From an uncultured Opitutia bacterium (GTDB lineage: Bacteria; Verrucomicrobiota; Verrucomicrobiia; Opitutales; Opitutaceae), in NCBI GenBank assembly GCA_903900845.1, contig CAIUOU010000135.1, forward strand, positions 1 through 60,203: a stretch of DNA of 60,203 bases, given 5' to 3'. A model generated the notes under the pieces. The model was not told the origin of the DNA, made no database searches, and saw only the letters and a list, made by a program, of their open reading frames with translations. The position numbers were made by a program, and so were the translations under genes. Position 1 is the first letter of the stretch, and each line of letters begins with the position of its first letter. This document shows positions 19,016 through 27,886 of this stretch, in pieces.

Positions 19016-19132
19016 GGGGAAGCGCCGCGGTTCGAGCGGCGGGGTGCGTAGAGGAAAGCGATCCGGTTCCACGCCGGACAAGGCGAATTTCGGTCGTAGC
19101 CACGCGCTTCCGCTGGCGTCATTCCAAGCATC

Positions 19133-21493
19133 ATGCGGTCGCTGCTTTCCCCGGATGCCAGGCGGTTATTGTCCCTGCTCGCCCTCGCGTTTTTTACGTC
19201 CCGTTTACCCGCCGCGTTGCCGCTGGATCAGCGGCCGGCGCGGGCCGACGAGTGGGGCTACCGTCCGGCCGATGGCGCGTCGGTGCCGCTCAACCCGCCT
19301 TCGTTCACGTGGATCGCCCCGGCCGATGCCGTGAAGTACGATGTACAGTGGTCGGGGGACGCCGCGTTTCCGTCAGGATCGACGACCACTGCCGAGGGCG
19401 TGACGTGGCCGACTTACACGCACCACGCGGCGTTCCGGCCGGGATTCTGGTTCTGGCGCTACCGCGCGGTCACGGAGAAGGGTGAGGCGACCGTGTGGAG
19501 CATCGCGCGCCGGGTTGAAGTGCCGGCCTCGGCGACGGAGATGCCGATGCCCTCGGCGGCGCAGCAGCGGGAGCGCGTGCCGACGGCTCACCCGCGGCTT
19601 TTCCTTCGTCCCGAGGACCTGCCGCGTCTGCGTGAGTTGGCGCAGGGGCGCGAGGCCGCGGCGTTCGCGGCGCTGCGGAAGGCCGCCGATGGGTACATTC
19701 GGAAAGGCCCCACGCCGGAGCCGGCTAACCGGGGTTCCGCGCGGGACAAGAACAACCCCGAGTTGATCAAGTACTGGTGGCCCAATCGGGAGCAGACCGA
19801 GGCGGCGTGCAACGAGGCGGAGACGCTCGCGTTCGTCTACCTGCTCACCGGGGACAAGACCTACGGTGAGGCGGCGCGCCGCTGGGTGCTGCACCTCGCT
19901 TCTTGGGATCCCGCCGGAAACACCAACTTCACGCTCAACTGCGAGGCGGCGAAGCCGCTGCTGTACCGCCCGGCGCGCGCCTACGACTGGGCTTGGGACA
20001 TGTTCACCCCCGACGAACGCGCGAAGGTGCAGGCCGCGATGCGGGCCCGCGTGATCGACGCGTGGAACAGCAGTGAGGTGAGCCGCGGCACAGGGCACCT
20101 CCAGCGTCCGTACGGCAGCCACGCCAACCGTGTGTGGCACAAGATCGCCGAGGCCGGCATCGCGTTCCTCGATGAGATCCCCGAGGCTCCCCGGTGGCTC
20201 GATTACGCGGTGAACAAGTTCTTCGCCTGCTATCCCGTGTGGTCCGACGACGACGGCGGCTGGCACGAGGGTGTGAGTTACTGGAGTGGCTACCAGAACA
20301 AGGCCGTCTGGTGGCTGCAGGTCGCACAGTCGGCGTTGGGGATCGACGGTATGAAGAAGCCGTTTTTCGCGCATGTGGGGGACTACCCGATTTACCTCGA
20401 CCCGCCGCATTCCCCCAACGCGGGCTTCGGCGACCTCTCCGGACGACCGATCGCGCCGCCCGCCTTCCTGGAGTATCATTTGCGGGCGCGCGCGGCCAGT
20501 GGCGACGGTGGGCGCGCGGGTTACTGGCGCGACTGGGCGGAGCGCGGCGGGATGCCGGCCAACGGCGGCTTCCTCGGCTTTCTCTACCGCGCCAACTTGC
20601 CGCCGTTGCCGCCGAAGCGGTCGCTGGCGGAGCTGCCGCCTTCCAAGGTCTTCCGCGGGATCGGCGTGGCCAGCCTGCACCTCACGCTGGCTGACAGCCG
20701 CGAGGACGTGCATGTCGCCTTCAAATCGAGTCCGTTCGGCACCCAGAGCCACGGCCACAACGCCCAGAACAGTTTTCTGCTGAACGCGTACGGTGAGCCC
20801 TTGCTTGTAGCCAACAACTACCGGGACCTTCACGGGAGCAGATTTCACTACCAGTATGTCCATACGACCCGCGCGCAGAACGCGGTGCTGGTGGACGGGC
20901 AGGGGCAGACGCCCCATTCCTCCGCGGCGACCGGTCGGATCGTGCGCGAGGAGTTCCGGCCAGGGCACGACTACGTCGCCGGGGACGCCACCGCGGCCTA
21001 CGGTGGGCGACTCACGAAGGCATGGCGCCATGTCGTGTTTCTCAAGGGATCCCGGCCGTGCGTCGTGATCTACGACGAGCTCGTGGCTCCGCGCCCGGCC
21101 ACCTACCAGTTCATGCTGCATGCGCCGCGGGCGTTCGCCGTCGACGAGGCTGCGAACCGCCTGCGCGTGGAGCAACCCAAGGCCGCCGTGGAGATCGCCT
21201 ACCTCGCGTCGGAGCCCCTGGGCTTCCAGCAGACCGACGGCTTCAATCCGCCGCCCACGCGCGAATTCCCGAATCTCTGGCACGTCGAGGCGGGGACCCG
21301 CACCAAAAGCGCCGCGATCGGCGTCGCGACCGTGATGATGCCCTATCGGGCGGGGCAGGGCGCGCCATGGACGGCACGCCGGACCGAGAGCTCCGCGGGA
21401 GTTTCCGTGCAAATCGATCTTGGACAGGAGAAGACGACGGTGCATTTCCCCGCTCCCGGCACCGACGCCCCCGTGAGAGTTGAGCGCCGCTGA
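19133..21493 (+). CDS. DUF4962 / heparinase II/III-like secreted polysaccharide lyase
   Basis: Secreted enzyme of 786 residues with a signal peptide about 1-27. An N-terminal Ig-like and DUF4962 portion (about 30-150, WSGDAAFPSG...FRPGFWFWRYR) precedes an alpha/alpha toroid (about 150-480; PRLFLRPEDLPRLRELA, NCEAAKPLLYRPARAYDWAWD, HLQRPYGSHANRVWHKIAEAG) and a C-terminal heparinase II/III beta-sandwich with GTQSHGHNAQNSFLLNAYGEP near 537. The Asn-His, Tyr and His residues in those blocks are the expected catalytic positions of PL-type lyases. It would cleave a uronic-acid-containing polysaccharide (alginate-, heparin- or ulvan-like; not resolvable). Paired with the divergent TonB receptor. Confidence 0.85.
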   Translation: MRSLLSPDARRLLSLLALAFFTSRLPAALPLDQRPARADEWGYRPADGASVPLNPPSFTWIAPADAVKYDVQWSGDAAFPSGSTTTAEGVTWPTYTHHAAFRPGFWFWRYRAVTEKGEATVWSIARRVEVPASATEMPMPSAAQQRERVPTAHPRLFLRPEDLPRLRELAQGREAAAFAALRKAADGYIRKGPTPEPANRGSARDKNNPELIKYWWPNREQTEAACNEAETLAFVYLLTGDKTYGEAARRWVLHLASWDPAGNTNFTLNCEAAKPLLYRPARAYDWAWDMFTPDERAKVQAAMRARVIDAWNSSEVSRGTGHLQRPYGSHANRVWHKIAEAGIAFLDEIPEAPRWLDYAVNKFFACYPVWSDDDGGWHEGVSYWSGYQNKAVWWLQVAQSALGIDGMKKPFFAHVGDYPIYLDPPHSPNAGFGDLSGRPIAPPAFLEYHLRARAASGDGGRAGYWRDWAERGGMPANGGFLGFLYRANLPPLPPKRSLAELPPSKVFRGIGVASLHLTLADSREDVHVAFKSSPFGTQSHGHNAQNSFLLNAYGEPLLVANNYRDLHGSRFHYQYVHTTRAQNAVLVDGQGQTPHSSAATGRIVREEFRPGHDYVAGDATAAYGGRLTKAWRHVVFLKGSRPCVVIYDELVAPRPATYQFMLHAPRAFAVDEAANRLRVEQPKAAVEIAYLASEPLGFQQTDGFNPPPTREFPNLWHVEAGTRTKSAAIGVATVMMPYRAGQGAPWTARRTESSAGVSVQIDLGQEKTTVHFPAPGTDAPVRVERR

Positions 21494-21540
21494 AGATAGG
21501 GATTCTTGATGCGCTGAGGAAAAACTCCGTGCTGGGGCAA

Positions 21541-21850
21541 CCACGGATCGAGCAACCACGAGTGGACACCAAGGCACACGAATCAGGACAGGCCTTGGTG
21601 TAGCCGCGGCCGCCAGCCGTGGATCATGCTGAAGTTGCTACCGCAGCAAGCCCCTCGGAAGACCTCGGGTTTTTAACCGCGGATTTCCTGGATGGCGCGG
21701 ATGTGCAGGAAAACCGGAAAGCCTCTCCGGTCTCCCCGGCCTTGCTGCTCAAAAATCCAGCCGGGGGTGACGCGTGCGGGAATGGTTTCACTTGGGGCAA
21801 CCACGGATCGACACGGATGCACACGGATACGATCCCTTGGTCGCTTGGGC
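21541..21850 (+). repeat. Composite intergenic repeat, copy 4
   Basis: In the 396-bp convergent gap between the lyase and cdd. Order: one CACGGAT unit (21542) joined to CACGAGT, CACCAAG, CACGAAT (21557, 21567, 21577); hairpin CCGCGGC-CGCCA-GCCGTGG (21604-21622, one G-U pair) led by TGTAG; 9-bp units GCGGATTTC, CTGGATGGC, GCGGATGTG (21679-21705); tail AAAGCCTCTCCGG...TTGCTGCTCAA; then 10-bp units CACGGAT x3 (21802, 21812, 21822) and GATCCCTTGGTCGCTTGGG. No gene seen. Confidence 0.85.
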
Positions 21851-21889
21851 CGGTGAACCGGCTTCGTGCGGAGCCTCGTCCCCCGTCGC

Positions 21890-22294
21890 CTACGCCAGAT
21901 CTTTCGGACCGAAGGCGTGCGGGAGCAGCTCCGGCAGGGTGGTTTCCAGGCGCCGGTCGGAATCGCACACGCTGATCACCACCGCGTCGGGGCCGAATTC
22001 GTTGATCACCTGCCGGCAGGCGCCGCAGGGCAGGGTGGGCTGCTTGGTCGGAGTGTAGACCACCACGGCGCGGATCTGCCGCTCGCCCTCCGCGGCCGCC
22101 GTGAAGATCGCCGTGCGCTCGGCGCAATTGCAGAGCCCGTAGGACGCGTTCTCCACGTTGCAGCCGGCGTACACGCGGCCCGATGCCGTCAGGATCGCGG
22201 CACCCACGCGGAATTCGGAATAGGGAGAATACGACTCCTCGGCGGCGGCGCGGGCGGCGCGTTCGAGGCGGCGGCGTTGGGCGGGGGTTGGCAT
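21890..22294 (-). CDS. cdd: Cytidine deaminase (homotetrameric type)
   Basis: Deaminates cytidine and deoxycytidine in pyrimidine salvage. The 134-residue length fits the short, tetrameric form. Substrate-binding FRVGAAILTASGRVYAGCNVENASYG precedes the catalytic motif NCAERTA (zinc ligand Cys57, proton shuttle Glu59) and PCGACRQVINEF (zinc ligands Cys90 and Cys93); described in parts, all hallmarks are intact. ATG start at 22294. It is divergent from dgt across 160 bp, pairing two nucleotide-metabolism genes. Confidence 0.95.
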   Translation of the reverse strand: MPTPAQRRRLERAARAAAEESYSPYSEFRVGAAILTASGRVYAGCNVENASYGLCNCAERTAIFTAAAEGERQIRAVVVYTPTKQPTLPCGACRQVINEFGPDAVVISVCDSDRRLETTLPELLPHAFGPKDLA

Positions 22295-22454
22295 GGGCCC
22301 GGGGATTCGCCGCGAGGCTCGCGGTCGGGTCCGCTCGGTTCAAACGCCAAATCGGCGGGGGTTTTCCAACGATCCGGGCCAACGCTCCGCTGCCGGAGCC
22401 GTGCCTTTTTGCCCTTCACATCCTCGGGTCGCGGGCGTCCCCTGATGGCGGACC

Positions 22455-23726
22455 GTGATCAACAACCGTTTTTACCAGGACTTCGATTTTGAGCGCAGCG
22501 GCGGGGAGCGCCGGCGGGATTACCGGACGCCCTTCCAGATCGACCGCGACCGTATCATCCACGCGCATGCCTTCCGGAAGCTGCAGTCGAAGACGCAGGT
22601 CTTCCTTTCCGGCGAGTACGACTTCTACCGCACGCGACTCACGCACTCGATGGAGGTGGCGCAGATCGGCCGTTCGATCTGCACCTACCTGCAGTCGCGG
22701 GGTGCGCCGCTGGAGCCGGACTTCACGATCGACAGCGATTTGGTCGAGGCGGTTTCCCTCGCCCACGACCTCGGGCATCCGCCGTTCGGCCACTCGGGTG
22801 AGCGCACGCTGCAGGAGCTGATGACGCGGTGGGGAGGCTTTGAGGGCAACGCGCAGACGCTCCACCTGCTCACCGAGACGATGTACCAGAACGAGGCGGG
22901 GGTGCGCGGCATGGAGCCTACGCGCGGGCTGCTCGACGGCGTGCTCAAGTACAAGCGACTCTTTCACGAGTTCCCCGCGCCGCCCACGCGCCACTTCCTC
23001 TACGACGCGCAGGAGCGCCACCGGGCCTTTGTCTTCGGCGGCGCGGCGATTCCGGCCGATCTCCTCGCGAAAGGCGGGCTGAACGCCTTCAAGAGCATCG
23101 AGTGCCAGATCATGGACTGGGCCGACGACGCGGCGTACTCCGTCAACGACATCGTCGACGGGGTGAAGGCCGGCTTCCTCACTATCGAACGCATCGAGCA
23201 GTGGGCGGCGGGCGAGGGGATCGACGCCGAGCGTCAGCGCTGGCTCGAGCAGGTCATTCACGCGATCCGGGCCGACCGGTTGGAGAACGTGTTTTCCCAG
23301 CGCATCGGGGCGTTCATCACCGCCTGCCGTCTGCGGGAACGGAAAAACTTCATGTCCGGGGCCACGCACCGCTACCGCTTCGAGTTGGTGGTGGCTCCGG
23401 CCGTCGAGCGCGAGGCCGCCTTCTACAAGAAGATGGCGAACGATATCATCTTCGAGAGCCCCCAGCTCCAGCAGATGGAACACAAGGCCCGCCGCGTGCT
23501 GTTCCAGCTCTGGGAATCGTGCTGGCGTAACTACGTCGACCGCGGTCCGCGCGTCATCAATATCCTGCCTCCCCGCGTGGGGCGTCTCATTGACGCGGCT
23601 GAGGGCGAGGCCGCGAAGGCCCGGCGCATCTGCGATTGGCTGGCCGGGCTCACCGACGGCATGATCGTGCGCACGTACCGGAGGCTCTTCGATCCGGAGT
23701 TCGGCAGCCTGCGCGACCTCAGCTGA
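22455..23726 (+). CDS. dgt: dGTP triphosphohydrolase-like HD-domain protein
   Basis: Hydrolyses dNTPs, classically dGTP to deoxyguanosine and triphosphate, influencing dNTP pools. In 423 residues the HD superfamily signature is complete: RLTHSMEVAQIGRSI (His64), AVSLAHDLGHPPFGHSGE (His104-Asp105) and the later metal Asp in ECQIMDWADDAAYSVNDI. RTPFQIDRDRIIHAHAFRKLQSKTQVF is the conserved N-terminal block. The start is GTG at 22455; the nearby ATG at 22444 is out of frame. Likely dNTP triphosphatase; exact nucleotide preference unknown. Divergent from cdd. Confidence 0.93.
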   Translation: MINNRFYQDFDFERSGGERRRDYRTPFQIDRDRIIHAHAFRKLQSKTQVFLSGEYDFYRTRLTHSMEVAQIGRSICTYLQSRGAPLEPDFTIDSDLVEAVSLAHDLGHPPFGHSGERTLQELMTRWGGFEGNAQTLHLLTETMYQNEAGVRGMEPTRGLLDGVLKYKRLFHEFPAPPTRHFLYDAQERHRAFVFGGAAIPADLLAKGGLNAFKSIECQIMDWADDAAYSVNDIVDGVKAGFLTIERIEQWAAGEGIDAERQRWLEQVIHAIRADRLENVFSQRIGAFITACRLRERKNFMSGATHRYRFELVVAPAVEREAAFYKKMANDIIFESPQLQQMEHKARRVLFQLWESCWRNYVDRGPRVINILPPRVGRLIDAAEGEAAKARRICDWLAGLTDGMIVRTYRRLFDPEFGSLRDLS

Positions 23727-23813
23727 GCCCGCCCGCGGCGAGGCGGTTGCGTTCGGGCGGGAAACATTCAGCGTCACCTCGAGTCGCCCGCTCCGTCTTC
23801 CCGTATTCCTTTC

Positions 23814-26237
23814 ATGCTGCGCCCTGCATCCCGCTTCCGCTCCGCCGGCCTGCTGGTCGTGCTGCTGGCCTCGGGTTCGACGGCCGTGGCCGATCCGGCC
23901 CGCAACTTCCGCGCCTCCGTCGAGCCGGTGCTGGCCAAGTACTGTCTCGACTGCCACGGCGGCGGTATCCGCAAAGGCGGGGTCTCCCTCGACGAGCTCG
24001 GTTCCGACGCCGAGCTCGTGCGCCGGCATGATGTCTGGCTTGCCGTGCTCAGGAACGTCCGCGCCGGCCTCATGCCGCCGCGGGAGGAGGGCGCCGCCCG
24101 ACCCTCGGCCGCCGAGATCGACACGCTTTCCCGCTGGATCAAGTACGAGGCCTTCGGCATCGACCCCGCCGATCCCGACCCTGGCCGCGTGGCGCCGCGC
24201 CGCCTCAATCGCGTCGAGTACCGCAACACGATCCGCGACCTCACCGGATTTGATTTCAACAGCGAGGTGGAGTTTCCGCCCGATGACACCGGCAACGGCT
24301 TCGACAACAACGGCGAGGTGCTGACGGTCTCGCCCCTGCTGCTCGAAAAGTACCTCGCGGCGGCCGAGACCATCGTCGAGAAGGCTGTCCCGAAGGTCGC
24401 GCGGGTCGTCCGCGAGCGGGTTTTCTCCGGCCGTGATTTCCGGGCCCAGGGCGGCCCGGGGGCCGGGGACCAGCTGAACGCCCGCCGTGCCATCACCGTT
24501 TCCCGCACCTTTGAGGTCGACCAGGCGGACCGCTACCAGGTCGTCATGGACCTGGAGACGCGCGGCACCTTCGATTTCGACGCCAGCCGCTGCCGGCTCA
24601 TCGCGCGCGTCGACGGCGAGGAGAAACTCAACGAGTTGGTGGTCTGGTCGGAGCGGCGTCCGCTCCGGCGCGAGCTCGAGGTCGAGTGGCGCCCGGGACG
24701 CCACGTCATCTCCTTCGAGGTGGTGCCGCTCCCCTCCGCCGACGAAGCCGCTGCCGCCGCTGGGCGCCCGCAGAGCGTGCAGGGCCAGACCAGTGTCACC
24801 ATGCGGGTGGGCTCGGTGACCGTGCGGGGCCCGCTCAGCCCGCGGCACTGGATCCCGCCGGAAAACCACACCCGATTTTTCCCCGGGCCGCTCGTGGGGG
24901 CGGATCCCGCGGAGCGCGACCGCCGCGCGGGAGAGCTGCTGCGCGCGTTCGCCACCCGGGCGTTCCGTCGTCCCGTCGAAACCGCCGCGGTGGAGCGGCT
25001 GGTGGCGCTGGCGCGCCAGGTCTATGCCGAGCCCGGCCGGACCTTCGAGGAGGGCGTGGGCCGCGCCATGATGGCGGTGCTCGCCTCGCCGCGATTCCTG
25101 TTCCGGGTTGAGACCTCCGCGCCCGACGCCAGCACCGGTCCGCATGCTCCACTGGACGAGTGGTCGCTCGCGTCGCGGCTTTCGTATTTCCTCTGGTCGA
25201 CGATGCCCGACGACGAGCTGCTCGCCTTGGCGGGGCGCGGGGAGCTCCGGCGCAACCTCCGCGCGCAGGTCGACCGCATGATCCGCGATCCGAAGGCCCA
25301 GGCCTTCGTGCGCAACTTCACCGGCCAGTGGCTGCAGGCCCGCGACGTGGAGTCGGTGCCGATCAACGCGCGCGTGGTCCTCGGGCCCGGCGCGCGCCCC
25401 AATCGCGACGGCCGCGTCGAGTTCGACGGCGCCTTCCGGCGCCTGATGCGTTCCGAGACCGAGGCCTACTTCGAGCACGTCCTGCGCGAGGACCGCAGCC
25501 TGCTGGAGCTGGTCGACTCCGACTACGCCTTCCTCAACGCCCGGCTCGCCGAACATTACGGTGTGACCGGGGTCGAGGGCGACGAGCTCCGCAAGGTCAC
25601 GCTGCCTCCGGACAGCCCGCGCGGCGGCGTCATCACGCAGGGCACCGTCCTCGCCGTCACCTCCAACCCCACGCGCACGTCGCCGGTGAAGCGGGGGGTG
25701 TTCATCCTCGACAACATCCTCGGCACCCCGCCCCCGCCCGCCCCGCCCGACATCCCCGATCTCGAGGAGGCGAGGAAGGAGTTCAAGGATCGCGAGCCGA
25801 AGCTGAGCGAGATGCTCGCCGCCCACCGGGGTAACAAGCTCTGCCATTCCTGCCACTCGCGCATGGATCCGCTCGGGCTCGCGCTCGAGAACTTCAACGC
25901 CCTCGGGGGCTGGCGCGACACCGATGCCCGGCAGCCCATCGAGCCCGCGGGCGAGCTCATCACCGGCGAGCGCTTCGCCGACGTCCGCGAACTCAAGCGG
26001 GTCATCGCCCGTGAACGCGCCGCTGATGTCTACCGGTGTTTCACCGAAAAGCTCTTCACGTACGCGCTGGGGCGCGGGGTGGAGCATTTCGACAGCCACA
26101 CCATCGAGGAGATCACCCGCCGTCTGCTCGAGGATGGCGGCCGCCTGTCGATCGCGCTGCTCGGGGTGATCGAGTCGCCGGCGTTCCAGCGCCGACGGGT
26201 CGCACCGGAGGGCGCGGCGCTTTCCCGGGCGCCCTGA
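23814..26237 (+). CDS. DUF1592/DUF1588-type cytochrome c protein (planctomycete-verrucomicrobial)
   Basis: Exported c-type cytochrome-like protein of 807 residues. Signal peptide about 1-26 (STAVADP), then a PSCyt1-like haem site CLDCH (44-48) with a possible distal Met in LMPPREEG. The following blocks have the order DUF1587 (LNRVEYRNTIRDLTGFDF), DUF1595, DUF1592 (DEWSLASRLSYFLWSTMPDDELL), DUF1588 (RGGVITQGTVLAVTSNPTRTSPVKRG) and DUF1585 (C-terminal), with a second CHSCH site in KLCHSCHSRMDPLGLALENF. Such proteins are abundant in Planctomycetota and Verrucomicrobiota and nearly always precede a DUF1552 gene, as here after 68 bp. The redox role and substrate are unknown; a link to glycan oxidation is speculative. 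Confidence 0.9.
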   Translation: MLRPASRFRSAGLLVVLLASGSTAVADPARNFRASVEPVLAKYCLDCHGGGIRKGGVSLDELGSDAELVRRHDVWLAVLRNVRAGLMPPREEGAARPSAAEIDTLSRWIKYEAFGIDPADPDPGRVAPRRLNRVEYRNTIRDLTGFDFNSEVEFPPDDTGNGFDNNGEVLTVSPLLLEKYLAAAETIVEKAVPKVARVVRERVFSGRDFRAQGGPGAGDQLNARRAITVSRTFEVDQADRYQVVMDLETRGTFDFDASRCRLIARVDGEEKLNELVVWSERRPLRRELEVEWRPGRHVISFEVVPLPSADEAAAAAGRPQSVQGQTSVTMRVGSVTVRGPLSPRHWIPPENHTRFFPGPLVGADPAERDRRAGELLRAFATRAFRRPVETAAVERLVALARQVYAEPGRTFEEGVGRAMMAVLASPRFLFRVETSAPDASTGPHAPLDEWSLASRLSYFLWSTMPDDELLALAGRGELRRNLRAQVDRMIRDPKAQAFVRNFTGQWLQARDVESVPINARVVLGPGARPNRDGRVEFDGAFRRLMRSETEAYFEHVLREDRSLLELVDSDYAFLNARLAEHYGVTGVEGDELRKVTLPPDSPRGGVITQGTVLAVTSNPTRTSPVKRGVFILDNILGTPPPPAPPDIPDLEEARKEFKDREPKLSEMLAAHRGNKLCHSCHSRMDPLGLALENFNALGGWRDTDARQPIEPAGELITGERFADVRELKRVIARERAADVYRCFTEKLFTYALGRGVEHFDSHTIEEITRRLLEDGGRLSIALLGVIESPAFQRRRVAPEGAALSRAP

Positions 26238-26305
26238 TCGATGGTCCACTCGGCATTGGACGAATCGAATAATTCCCGCATGATCCCTGTGCCCCCCGAC
26301 TACCG

Positions 26306-27703
26306 ATGAAAAGCCCCGCCTTCCCCGTGGTTGCCCGCGCCTCCGATGCCTCCGTGACCCGCCGACGTTTCCTCCGCGGGGTCGGGGCGTGCCTCACCCT
26401 GCCGCTTTTCGAGACGGCGCTGCGGGGGTCCACGGTTGCGGCGGCCGGAGGTCAGTCGCTGGGTGTGACCCCGGGGGGCGCGCCGCTGCGCATGGCTTTC
26501 GTTTATTTCCCGAACGGCGCGCATCAGGACAATTGGTGGCCGGCGGGCGAGGGGGCGGACTTCCAGCTCGGGCGCACGATGGAGCCCCTAAGCTCCCTCA
26601 AGGGCTCGATCCAGGTGCTTGGCGGGCTCGATCACAAAAACGCCACCGCGGGTAACGACGGGGCGGGTGACCACGCGCGCGCCAACGCGACTTTCCTCAC
26701 CGGGGAGCGCGCGCGTAAGACCGACAGCACCGACATCCGGGTTGGCGTCTCGGTCGACCAGATTGTGGCGCAAAGCATCGGCCAAGCGACCCGTTTCCCC
26801 TCGCTCGAGCTCTCCTGCGACGCCGTGCGCAAATCGGGCCGCTGCGACTCCGGGTACTCCTGCGCCTACCAGTACAACCTAGCCTGGTCTTCCCCGAGCA
26901 CGCCGGTGGCGCCCGAGCCCAACCCGCGTCTCGTCTTCGAGCGCCTTTTCGGGAGCGGTGCGCCCGGCGAGCGCCAGGGCAACTTCGAGGCGCGGCAGCG
27001 CACCCAGCGTTCGCTGCTCGACTTCGTCATGGACGACGCCCGCGCGCTTCAACGCCAGCTGGGCGGGCGCGACCGCGACAAGCTCGACGAGTACCTGACA
27101 GGGGTCCGGGAGATAGAGCGCCGCATCGAGCGCACCGAGCGTTTCGGCGCGCTGCCACAGCCGGGCATGGCTACGCCCGCGGGCATTCCCTCCGACTACG
27201 GCGAGCACATGGATCTGATGTACGACCTGCTCGCGCTGGCTTTCGAGACCGACTCGACCCGCGTGGCGACGCTGCTGCTCGCGGGAGACGGCAGCAACAA
27301 GGCCTACCCCCAGATCGGAATCCCCGAGGGGCACCACTACTGCTCGCACCACCGCAATGACGCTGACCTGATGGAGAAGATCGCGCGCATCGACCGTTAC
27401 TACATGGAGCGGTTCGCGCGGTTTCTCGGCCGCCTCGAGGCGAAGAAGGACGTCGACGGTCGCTCCGTGCTGCACAACTCGATGATCGTGTACGGTTGCG
27501 GTAATTCAGACGGCAACCGGCACACGCACCACAACCTGCCCATTATCCTCGCGGGCGGAGGCGGCGGCACGCTGAACCCGGGCCGCCACGTGCGCCTCGG
27601 CGGCCAGCCGATGAGCAATCTTTTCCTCGGCATGGTCGATCGCATGGGCGTCACGGGCGTGGACCGCATCGGCGATTCATCCGGCCGAATCGTCGGCGTC
27701 TGA
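26306..27703 (+). CDS. DUF1552 (HXXSHH) Tat-exported protein
   Basis: 465 residues with an N-terminal twin-arginine signal (TRRRFLRGVGACLTLPLF, residues 18-35). The family motif HXXSHH is visible as HYCSHH in the segment EGHHYCSHHRNDADLM near 347. Other conserved parts are MAFVYFPNGAHQDNW near 60 and the C-terminal GCGNSDGNRHTHHNLPIILAG (given in two overlapping pieces: YGCGNSDGNRHTHH and HHNLPIILAG). This alkaline-phosphatase-like fold family lacks a known reaction. Genetic partnership with the upstream DUF1592 cytochrome suggests that the two act together in the periplasm, with Tat export implying a folded or cofactor-bearing enzyme. Confidence 0.92.
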   Translation: MKSPAFPVVARASDASVTRRRFLRGVGACLTLPLFETALRGSTVAAAGGQSLGVTPGGAPLRMAFVYFPNGAHQDNWWPAGEGADFQLGRTMEPLSSLKGSIQVLGGLDHKNATAGNDGAGDHARANATFLTGERARKTDSTDIRVGVSVDQIVAQSIGQATRFPSLELSCDAVRKSGRCDSGYSCAYQYNLAWSSPSTPVAPEPNPRLVFERLFGSGAPGERQGNFEARQRTQRSLLDFVMDDARALQRQLGGRDRDKLDEYLTGVREIERRIERTERFGALPQPGMATPAGIPSDYGEHMDLMYDLLALAFETDSTRVATLLLAGDGSNKAYPQIGIPEGHHYCSHHRNDADLMEKIARIDRYYMERFARFLGRLEAKKDVDGRSVLHNSMIVYGCGNSDGNRHTHHNLPIILAGGGGGTLNPGRHVRLGGQPMSNLFLGMVDRMGVTGVDRIGDSSGRIVGV

Positions 27704-27705
27704 GC

Positions 27706-27792
27706 GAGGATAGCGCAGATTTCACAGGAGAGGAGATGGCATGGTGCCATCGGCCGACTCGCTCCTCGGATTTCGCTGATGGGGCGGATGGC
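27706..27792 (+). repeat. 9-bp-period repeat units, copy 5
   Basis: Just after the DUF1552 stop: partial units GAGGATAGC and GCAGATTTC (27706-27723), then a complete triple TCGGATTTC, GCTGATGGG, GCGGATGGC (27766-27792), the same 9-bp class as at 82, 21679, 49204 and 49629. The hairpin and 10-bp units are absent here; the inverted-repeat element follows after 9 bp. Confidence 0.7.
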
Positions 27793-27801
27793 ATTGCCCA
27801 C

Positions 27802-27872
27802 GGGGTCAGGGCGTTGACTGTTTTCAGACGCGGCCGCTCGGCCTGTTCGTGAACGTTCAACGCCCTGACCCT
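27802..27872. repeat. Inverted-repeat element, copy A
   Basis: A 15-bp perfect inverted repeat, GGGTCAGGGCGTTGA (27803-27817) and TCAACGCCCTGACCC (27857-27871), encloses a 39-nt core. The core matches 30 of 39 positions of the second copy at 36555-36593. It lies between the convergent DUF1552 and xylH genes. TTTT follows the right arm, so it could end plus-strand transcription; no target duplication or transposase is visible. Confidence 0.85.
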
Positions 27873-27886
27873 TTTGGGCGTTAATC

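Noticed and set aside
22416-26249. A 1277-codon minus-strand open frame opposite dgt and the DUF1592 gene
   Set aside because: It is a shadow of GC-rich coding on the plus strand: the plus frames carry complete HD and CXXCH motifs, while the antisense product has no recognisable domain and is low-complexity in R, A, G and V.
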